Source: Jaltomata sinuosa | Taxonomy: Eukaryota; Streptophyta; Magnoliopsida; Solanales; Solanaceae | Reading direction: 5' to 3' | NCBI GenBank assembly: GCA_003996215.1 | Contig: QJPP01000842.1 | Location: 372,001 to 436,000 of the forward strand | Length of the DNA: 64,000 bases | Shown here: positions 55,443 through 64,000 of the stretch, piece after piece | How positions within the stretch are numbered: position 1 is the first letter of the stretch | How the letters are laid out: every line of letters begins with the position of its first letter | Made by a program: the position numbers and the translations under genes | The notes under the pieces: generated by a model | Told to the model about the DNA's origin: nothing | The model's input: the letters and a program-made list of their open reading frames with translations, nothing else | The model's database searches: none

Positions 55443-58400
55443 TGTAATGACCCTTCCAGTCATTCTCGTGTGTATGCTTTTCTTGTAATGTTAGAGTTTG
55501 CCTATAGCGGCACCAAGTCATTTATGGCTTGCTGGGACCGGTGGTTTGGTGCCCTGGCCATTCGTTTGGTCTTTATGATCGTTTTTCTGCTTTAGAGCTG
55601 AGTTTTAAGAGTTGAGTTATCGAAATTGTGCTATAGTGATTTGCGATAGTATGACCTCAACTGACCTTGTGGGAAGGTCGATCCTGATTCAAGGTGTCGT
55701 AATATTTTCGAGGATAGGGTGTCCCCGTTTGATGCAAGTTTTATTTTTATTGCCTTCCTAAAATATTTTAAATATTTATGAAAAATACTTTTGTTATGGT
55801 ATATTTGTGTATGCATTTATTTTATAAGAGTTTTATAAATTATTAATATTTTAGCGGAGATAGTGAGCTTAGTTATGTTGAAAATTATTATTATAATATA
55901 ATAGGTTTTATTCAAAATAATTTTCTATTAATTGTGATATATGTAAAAATTCTATGTATTTTATCACGAACTTGTGCAATATCCGTATACAGTATAACGG
56001 GATAAAATCAAAAATGGATGTTTCCACCTCCACTTACACGTGGAAGTGAAGGGAGTGTACAACCAATATTCTTTTAATGTGCAGACAGTTGGAAAGATAG
56101 CTATTAAATAAGTATGAGGCATTTATATATTTTAGCTAAGTTAATTCAATTCATGTAATTAGTACATCAAATATTGGTGATATATATAGATGGATAGGGG
56201 ATGAACTTAGTATATATAAAACCAAGTAACCATTTGTAGTTACTGTGCGTGAATATATCTATGTGAACCTTCAAGTTTGTGTCATTCATTTTTCTTCACG
56301 AAAGCAAGTGCTGCCATCATATTGACTTATTCACGTGGAAAGCAATTAGGAGGAAAAAAATATTTTGAACTTTTACTCGGTCATCGAAACAAAATTGATT
56401 ATCTATATCAAAGTTATTCAAGCCCGAATTCGAGTTGGATCTCATTTTGAAGCTTCTCAAAGCGGTTCAGGCTTGGACATCGTCGTTCTAGCAGCTTGTC
56501 ATCGGACAACATGTAAGTTAGGGTTTAACTCCTTTTAGACTTCCCATATATAAGATATAATTGTACTAATTAGCATCCTTGGGTTGGGTTTATTAGCTTG
56601 GTACCCCAGACCTTGTCCGCTTTTTCATGTCCTTCTTATTTTTGTTCTGTTGACTGTAGTATTCGTTGTAGTTGATAGTATCACCCTTGTGGTCCTGTGT
56701 GGCTTTGTTTTTGACTCTGGACCATAGATTATGGGTTATTTGGGAATGTCTGTGAGTCCTGGACATCGATACTATTATTATAGAGTTGGTTATATTTGTT
56801 GTAGAGCTATTGGAGCTTGTGCAGGACCAATAAGTTGATTGTGAGCCATTGGGCTACTGCTTATGTTTGAGCATGCCATTATCATACATATAAAGAGGTT
56901 TTCATATGTTATACTATAGTTTTGGCTTCAAGACTACTATTGTTGATTTTCTAAACCTTGCATGACCCCGAGAGCCCATTTTCGGTAAAAGTTGTTACAA
57001 AAAAGGTTTGAGCTGATTTTCATGGATCTTCTTGGGGTAAGAAAGTTAAAAAGATGATTTATCACTATTTTCATACCTATACTAGACTCGGCTGGGAGGT
57101 GGTGCTATATTTAATTTTCTATCGATTTAAGATGGTACTAGACTCGGTCAGACCAAGCTGCAGACTGGTTTTACTATTGTTTTAGACCCAGTTATGTCTG
57201 GGAACCCTTGATAGGGGTTTTTTCTTGAGACTTATTTCACTGATTTAGACCTGGATAGACTCCAGGTATGCATTTTCGAGATTTGGTTTCTAGTGTGGAT
57301 CTGGTTGCACTCCATACTATTATATTGAGTCTTGAGTTTTAGTATATGGTCTACAAGTAGACTTTCATGAACCTTGCTATTGCGGAACAAGAGCTATGGG
57401 ACGAGAGTGACCGGAGGAGGGGTGTACGATGGAGTTGACGTACTCGGGGGAATCCCTTCTATGTATACTACCTATATTGGGCCTTTTAGGCACCGGAGGA
57501 GGTAACATATGACACTACTATCACTTGGTTTCAGCATATCATATCATATCATGCATATTGTGTTTGGATCCACCCTTGTTTGCTGTTTTCTCAGTGTACG
57601 CTCCAGTAGTATGGGATGCCGGAGGGTTTGTTTTCACTTGTATATGTTCCTCGGGTGTATGTGAGCCCGTGGTACTATAGGTAGATTTTATTTATTATTA
57701 TTCTATCAATATATTAATCTTGATTATGGTGTTACTGGCATGACTTTGTTGTAATTTTGTTTTCAAACGTGTTATCATTATTTTTCCTTTCCTCCTTCCC
57801 ATTTACTTGAGGTTACTGGTATACCGCCTTCTCCTTTAACTCTCTTTATATACTGTTATTGCATAGACCCTAGGTGCGTTCCTTCTTCCTTTACATGTGT
57901 TTCGTGATGTATAGTTCTATTAGCTAGCCTAGCATGATTGTTTTCTCTCCGTATTCTTTCTGTGCTAGCTTCCATGTGCTTGTTCGTTATTTCTGTGATG
58001 ACATGATTCTTTTTTGCTATATTATTGCTTTTATATCTTATATGCGCCCAGTCGGTCTATGATGCCTACTAGGTACCCATTTCTTTGAAATTGGTGCTCA
58101 TACTACACTTCTGCATCTTTTGAGGCATTTTCGAGTGTGAGTTCTTGCCGCTGACCAAACTTCCTCGTGCGAGGTTCTGTTTGACCATATAAGACTGAGG
58201 GTGAGCTCTTAGCGACCGGAGTTTAGCTTTTAGTTCATCTTCTGTATTATGTACTCTTTTACTATTATATCATTTTGGATTCTTTTGCACTCTATATACT
58301 TAGTTCCAGCTCTTATGCGATGATACCTGATTTTGGGTTTGGTTTAGCTTCCACTTATGCATTCCAATTGCTTATTGCTTTATCTTGTTCCCTTGCTTCT

Positions 58401-58528
58401 GCTTATTTACTGTTCTTCCGCACGCTTGTTAGATAGTATCCCATTACTAACCGTTCTAGGCTACGGGGATTGCTTCGCCTACTGAGGGGTTATAGGTGCC
58501 ATCATGACTGAGAAATCGAGTCGTGACA
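55443..58528 (+). repeat. 5' LTR of the + strand chromovirus
   Basis: It starts TGTAATGACCC and ends GTCGTGACA (3,086 bp). The right end is supported by the primer binding site two bases later and by inverted homology to 63120-64000. The left end is set by the TGTAATGACC start and a change from AT-rich flank; it is less certain. AT-rich stretches inside (55780-56330) might be later insertions. Confidence 0.65.
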
Positions 58529-58740
58529 TCTTGGTATCATATCCTAGGTTCACCGGTGTCATCGGTATAGGAGACAATGTTTAGTAGAGTCCTGCGGATC
58601 TGGGCGGAGACATTTGTACTCAATCTTTGGGAGGCTACAGTGGTATCTTAGGAAATATGACTCTTTTATTGCTTCTGTATCGTGCATCTTATCCTTGATG
58701 GTTCTTGAAATTTCACTTATTCTATTTCATTCTCTCGCAG

Positions 58741-60260
58741 ATGGTTCGTATGAGAGAATCAACATCAGGCGGGGGTGAGCCTTTGACTCCAGCACCCCCG
58801 ACTTCAGCTAGGGACTGGGAAGGTCGTTAAGATAGGGGTAAAGGATGTTCTCGAGCAGCGGCACTTGCTACAGCTCTGAGTGTCAAGGTTGAGCCTGAGT
58901 TTGTTCCCAAGCAGCAGTATGTGGACCAGGGGATAGCCCAGGTGCCATCAGCTCTAGTATCAGCTTCAGTGTTGGCATCATCCCCAGCTCAATCTTCAGA
59001 CATTTGGAGTCTACTGCTAAAGTTACTGGGTATGATCAGAGATCAGCCTGTTGGGGTAGCACAAACATTCACTCACGGGGTAGCCCTAGGTGCATAGAGT
59101 TTAGGAGCACAACCTGCTACTATGGCTCCCCGTGCTGAGGTTATTCCGGTTCCATCTGTTGCACAGCCTCTTGCTCTTTGCCCAGCTATGACCGAGATAG
59201 AGCATAAGACATTGGGTAGATTTCTAAGATTGGCACCTCCGAGGTTTGCTGGTACTTCTAGTCAGGATCCACATGATTTTATCACTACTTGTGAGGAAAT
59301 GCTATATTATTTTTGTTTATTGGAGACTCACAGAGTTGGGTATACTACTTATCAGCTGGAGGGCCCATGTTACTTGCAGACCATCTTAATCTCCCTTGTT
59401 GTCTTGGTTAGAGTTCTATGAGGCCTTTATGGCCAAGTTTCTACCCAGAGTGACCGTGATTGTTGCAGAGAGCAGTTTATCAGAATTATGAAAGGTTCCA
59501 TGACCGTATCTGAGTATGGAACTCATTTCCACCGCCTTGCTCTATTTGGGGATATGATCATGCCCACCGAGCCCAACAGAGTCCGTATGTTTGTTTAGGG
59601 TTTTTGGATAGAGCTTAGAGAGTCAGCTGAGACTTTATTTGCTAGTGGACGATTCTTTTACGCTATTGCAGACTATTCCTTTATCGTAGAGGATTTGCAT
59701 CCTCATTATCCAGGGGCCAGAGATAAGAGGCCTCGACATTAGGGTAGCTACAATGATTCTCGTCATGGTAGTAGAGGTTCAAGGTAATGGGGCCAAGGTT
59801 ATCAGCCACAGCAGCACCAGGGTCATTCTAGTTGATCGGTTCAGGCTTCACTACAGTCTTCTGGTGGGTCTCAGTTTGAGAAGGGTCAGAGTAGCCAGCA
59901 GAGCTATAGTGGTCAGTCTTTGAAAGGTACCGCTTTTGGGGAATCAAGCTGTGGTGGATATGCAGGTTCTGCTAGTTCATCTCGATAGTATAGGCTGTCA
60001 GGGGCTTGCTATGATTGTCGAGTTATTGGGCATTTTGCTAGGGATTGCCCCTAGTGGGGTACAGTTCAGCCAGTCGCTCATCCAGCTCAGCCTATTCGTG
60101 CAGTTCATTCACCGGCTAGAGGAGGTGGTGGTCAGGCTAGGAGTGGTGCCTTGTGAGGCAGGACAAGTAATAGGTATGGTGGTCGGTCAGGAGGTGGTGG
60201 TCGTCAGTTTTATGCGGTCTCTGGGAGACCGGAGGCAGAGGCCTCGAATACTGTAATCAC
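58741..60260 (+). pseudogene. gag: Chromovirus gag (broken)
   Basis: An ATG at 58741 begins MVRMRESTSGGG and runs through a Pro/Ala-rich N-terminus with in-frame stops near 58827 and 59096. The capsid region is readable at 59122-59421 (FLRLAPPRFAGTSSQDPHDF, TCEEMLYY). A frameshift after 59390 and many stops follow. A complete zinc knuckle CX2CX4HX4C (CYDCRVIGHFARDC) is at about 60007-60048. The pieces are typical of Tekay/Del gag. Confidence 0.82.
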
Positions 60261-61320
60261 AAGTACGATTTCTATATGCCATCAGTCAGCATTGGCTTTA
60301 GTTGATCCTAGCTCCACTTGCTCATATGTTTCTGCCTACTATTTGCCTTGTTTGGGGTTGGTTAGTGAGCCGTTATCTGTACCTATATCTGTTGCGACCC
60401 CGGTAGGAGATTCTTTAGTAGTGGATCGTATTGTGAGATCCTGTATGATTTATGTTGGAGATATTGAGTCTTGGGGTGATTTGATGATTCTTTATATGTT
60501 AGACTTTGATGTCATTTTGGGCATGGATTGGTTATCCCCTTACCGTGTGGTTTTAGATTGTTATGCCAAAACTGTTACCATAGCCGTGCCCAGTGTATCC
60601 TCAATTGTGTTGCAGGGTTCTGTCAGCCGCGCACCGTCTGGGAGTATCTCTTGTCTTCGAGCTAGAAAGTTGATTTCTCGCGGGTGTTTGGCTTATCTAG
60701 CATATGTCTGATATGTTAGTGCTGACCCTTCTTCCCCTGAGTCGGTTCCTGTGGTTAGATATTTTCTAAATGTGTTCCTTACTGACCTGCCAGGCCTTCC
60801 ACCTGAGAGAGATATCGACTTTGCTATTGAGTTAGAGCCAGGCACCAGGCCCATTTCCATTTCTCCTTTCCGTATGGCTCCAGCTGAGTTGAAAGAGATT
60901 AAGGAGAAGCTCTAGGATTTATTAGCTAAGGGCTTCATTAGGCCGAGTGTGTCACTTTGAGGTGATCCTGTTCTATTTGTGAAGAAGAAGGATCGGTCAA
61001 TGTGGAAATATATCGATTATCGGCTACTGAATAGGGTGACTGTGATGAATGGGTATCCAATACCGTGCATAGATAATTTATTTGATCAGCTTCAAGGTTC
61101 GGCCATGTTTTCAAAGATAGATTTGAGGTCAGGCTACCACCAGTTGAGGGTTAGGGCGGAGGAAATCCCTAAGACAACATTCAGGACACGTTATGTCCAC
61201 TCTGAGTTCCTAGTGATTTATTTTGGGTTGATTAATGCCCCCGCAACTTTTATGAACTTGATGAACAGGGTGCTTGGGCCGTATTTGGACTTATTTGTGA
61301 TTGTTTTCATAGACGACACT
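60261..61320 (+). pseudogene. pol: Chromovirus protease and partial reverse transcriptase
   Basis: The protease has ALVDPSSTCSYVS, where the usual D-P-G is D-P-S, then MLDFDVILGMDWLSPYRVV (60292-60711). A linker and PGLPPEREIDF-like text follow at about 60785-60860. Reverse transcriptase is open from 60979: FDQLQGSAMFSKIDLRSGYH and FGLINAPATFMNLMN. The catalytic FIDD is present at about 61306-61317. The homology ends within a few codons of that motif, where the sequence joins an inverted Athila-like fragment. Stops near 60710 and 60915 also break the chain. Confidence 0.85.
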
Positions 61321-63119
61321 CTATTTTCACATCCCTTTCGGTCTTCCACCTCAAAATCAAACTCTTGCAACAAAAGGACCCATTGGATGAGCCTTGGCTT
61401 AACATTTTTCTTAGCCATTAGGTATCAAATTACTACGTGATCCGTATGTACCACAACCTTATTCCTTAACAAATATGCCAGAAACTTCTCAAAAGCAAAC
61501 ACCACGGTGAGTAATTCTTGCTCCATCACCGTGTAATTCATTTGGGCTGCATTCAAAGATTTGCTAGCATAGTACACCAGGTGAAAGATTTTGTCCCTTT
61601 GTTTCCCAAGTATATCCCCTAGAGCAACACCACTTGCATCACATATCAATTCAAATGGTTTCGACCAACACGGTGTCATAATAATAAGAACAGTAGTATG
61701 GCGCTCCTTCAAACAATTAAATGCCCTCATGCATACATCATCAAAATCAAACTTAGACTCTTTTTCCAATAACTTACACAAAGGACGAGCCACCTTTGAA
61801 AAGTCTGATGAATCTTTGATAAAACCCTGCATGATCCAAGAAACTCGAGATACCCTTAATGGTTTTTGGAGGAGGTAATATAGAGATAACCTTGATTTTC
61901 TCTTGATCTACCTCAATTCCCTTCTATGATATTTTGTGCCCCAACATGATGCCTTCCTTTACAATAAAGTTACACTTTTCCTAATTCAAAACTAACTTCG
62001 TTTCTTCACAATGGTTTAAGACATTGGTTAAATGTTCCAAACAATCATCAAAAGAATCTCCGACTACGGAGAAGTCATCCATGAAAATTTTCATGGAATC
62101 TTCCACCATATCCGAGAAGATAGGTATCATGCACCTTTGAGATGTAGCAGGGGCACTGCAAAGCGCAAATGAAATCCTTTTGAAGGCAAATGTCCCATAT
62201 GGGCAAGTGAAAGTCATATTTTCTTGATCTTCCAAGGCAATAGAAATTTAATTATATCCGGATACCTATCTAGAAAGCAATAGTAACCTCTCCCGGATAA
62301 CCAATCAAGCATTTGATCCATAAATGGGTGAGGGAAGTGGTATTTTTCAGTCCATGAATTTAGTTTCCGATAGTCCATGCACACCCTTCATCCAGTCATC
62401 GGTCGTAGGGATGTCAATTCATTCTTCTCATTTAAAACTACTGTAATCCCATATTTTTTGGTACGTATTGTGCACGGCTCACCCACGTAGTATCCTATAT
62501 AGGGAATAGAACCCCCATATCCAACCATTTGATGATCTTCTTTTTCACTACTTCTTGCATGGGTGGATTCAAACATCTTTGATGTTCAATGGATGGAGTA
62601 CAATCTTCTTGTAAGTTTATCTTATGGTTGCAAATACCATGTGGAATGCCAATGATATCGATAATAGTCCACCCGATTTCCCGAGTATGCTTAGTCAGAA
62701 CCGCTAACAATGCTTCCACTTGCCATTCTTTAAATTTAATAGAGATGATAACCGACAAAGTTTCATTTGCACCAAGGTATGCATACCTCAAGTGAGATGG
62801 TAGAGGCTTGAGTTTCAACTCCGGAGGCTTAATGATCAATGATTTGGAAGGAGTTTTTGATGGTTCTTCAAATCAAGGTCAAGCTTCTATCAGGGATAGG
62901 AATAGGACCCCAACCCCATCAAAGTGGTGCACACCTCATCATAATCTTAAATTTCATTACCATCATAATTTAAAAGCATAACAGCCAAAGATTCTCCCAA
63001 CTATGCTAATTCAGATCAAATTTCTATGCTTTCATGAATATTGTCAATCACGAATATTAATTCCAAGTGATTAGGCTGCCTCATTGACTTGCCCACATTG
63101 AAAGTAACTTCCTCCTTAT
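61321..63119 (-). pseudogene. pol: Athila-like Ty3/gypsy pol fragment (reverse transcriptase and RNase H)
   Basis: Read on the - strand from 63119 leftwards. After a degenerate linker, 62839-62495 gives LKPLPSHLRYAYLG, GWTIIDIIGIPHGICNHKI and IEHQRCLNPPMQEVVKKKI, all hallmarks of Athila reverse transcriptase. Next come NEKNELTSLRPMTG (about 62400) and, at 62235-61981, FTCPYGTFAFKRISFALCSAPAT with the catalytic FMDDF. RNase H follows at 61832-61425 (PFELICDASGVALGDILGKQ, HLVYYASKSLNAAQMNYT) and 61418 onward (FDFEVEDRKGCENRV). Integrase is missing because the sequence joins the inverted chromovirus near 61320. Frameshifts and stops separate the pieces. Confidence 0.85.
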
Positions 63120-64000
63120 TGTCACGACCCGATTTCTCAGGTCATGATGGCACCTACAACCCCCAGTAGGCGAATCAATTCTCGTAGCCCAGAACGGTTA
63201 GTAATGGGCTACTACCTAACCAGAACGCACAATAAGCAAAAATAAGTGGAAGCAGAATGTAAAATTAGACAAAGCGGAAGAAAAACCCGATTATATACAT
63301 AAATGATACTACACCAACCCCAAGACTGGGTATCAATAGTACAGAAGCTTCTAATAGAATACAAGTGCTAGAAGTAACAAAATACAATATAACTCTGTCT
63401 CCGAAGGTACAAGGAGTATCAGTTAAAATGATGAGATGTAGACAAGCCCCGACCGACAAGCGCTCACCCTAGTCTCGAATGTCCAAAAGCTGCACGAGTC
63501 TCCAATGCGATCAATGGAAAAAGCTCAACTAATATCTGTACCAAAAAGTGTAAAAGTGTAGTATGAGCACCAAGACAATGGGTACTCAGTAGGCATCATC
63601 GGCCGACTGAGCGCATATAAGATATAAAAACAATAATAAGCAGAACACAAAAAAGTAGTCACAGAAGCAAGGAAGAAGGATGAGGAACTAGCACAAGGAA
63701 CAATCAACCAAGAGTTACAAGTATACATGCTAGCACAAACATATACATAACACAGAAACACGGGTGTAAGGAAGAAGAACGCACCTGAAATCCTTGCAAT
63801 AATAGTATATAAAAAAGGAGAGAGCTTAGAAAGCATGACGGTATACCGGTAACCTCAAGTAAAAGGAAGGAAGGAATCAACTTCACATACTCACGAAGGG
63901 ATAAATATACTAAAGGAAAGCATACAATAAATCCAACTTCAAAGATAATATAAACATAGATCAACCTCACAAATATCAACCTAGTATAGAACCACTAAAC
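63120..64000 (-). repeat. Partial LTR of the same family as 55443-58528, inverted, running off the window
   Basis: It starts TGTCACGACCCGATTTCTC on the + strand, the reverse complement of the end of the LTR at 55443-58528. Colinear landmarks include the 'atgatggcacctacaac' block, 'gaacggttagtaatgg', and 'ggtataccggtaacctcaag' at 63840, which pairs with 57815-57834. It interrupts the Athila-like sequence. The other end lies outside the window, so it may be a solo LTR or the edge of a full element on the - strand. Confidence 0.8.

Larger units (their letters stand above)
55443..61320 (+). mobile_element. Ty3/gypsy chromovirus, + strand, truncated within reverse transcriptase
   Basis: A 5' LTR (55443-58528) is followed by a primer-binding-like sequence TTGGTATCATATCCTAGG (from 58531), gag, protease and the first part of reverse transcriptase. 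The sequence then changes abruptly to another element in the opposite orientation at about 61320. The protein motifs match the same clade as the - strand element at 39950, but the LTR family differs. The 3' half and 3' LTR are absent. Confidence 0.82.

Noticed and set aside
1..64000. tRNA or rRNA genes, or an endogenous pararetrovirus
   Set aside because: No cloverleaf-compatible tRNA, no rRNA-like block and no movement- or coat-protein motif of caulimoviruses was recognised; the reverse transcriptases present fit Ty1/copia or Ty3/gypsy with integrase.

Overview
This is plant nuclear DNA, most likely from a Solanaceae species and plausibly Nicotiana. It has spliced genes with GT-AG introns and AT-rich intergenic DNA. 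A fragment resembling the tobacco TS SINE lies at 11.8 kb, and the LTR retrotransposons look like Ty1/copia elements with an envelope-like ORF and Ty3/gypsy chromoviruses. Nothing suggests a bacterial or organellar origin. I have no alignment to confirm the genus.

Only two ordinary cellular genes are visible, and they converge. A NAP1-type histone chaperone gene (+ strand, ten coding exons, 7971-10770) faces a mitochondrial ADP/ATP-carrier-type gene (- strand). The carrier is split into exon 1 (36814-37158) and exon 2 (12064-12693) by an intron of about 24.1 kb. Most of that intron is a nest of retrotransposons. A pol-less Ty1/copia element lies on the - strand (13605-31406, near-matching 5-bp target duplications). 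Two later insertions sit inside its envelope-like ORF: a full-length Ty1/copia element on the + strand (16286-26178, TSD GAGTA) and a 1.8-kb solo LTR (26201-28015, TSD CTTCA). These two insertion points are only 12 bp apart.

The left flank (1-6693) holds a decayed Ty3/gypsy element. A gag remnant comes first, then about 3.8 kb of non-coding DNA, then two LTR-like copies in direct tandem. The right part (39.9-64 kb) is a mosaic of decayed Ty3/gypsy elements: a Tekay/Del-like chromovirus on the - strand (39950-48951), a long LTR of a related family abutting it (48952-52319), an AT-rich gap with a TA microsatellite, and a second chromovirus on the + strand (55443-about 61320). The last is cut off inside its reverse transcriptase and joined head-to-head to - strand Athila-like pol (about 61320-63119). 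That in turn is interrupted by another LTR running off the window (63120 onward). All retrotransposon coding regions carry stops or frameshifts.

The most unusual signals are in the repeats rather than in new genes. A short near-palindromic motif (GGAACAGGTT and its complement) recurs in both nested copia elements, in coding and non-coding parts. The chromovirus LTRs carry a GGTACC-centred minisatellite, clusters of TATAGC repeats, and a module that is single in one LTR family and triplicated in a longer one. I found no previously undescribed enzymatic or defence system.
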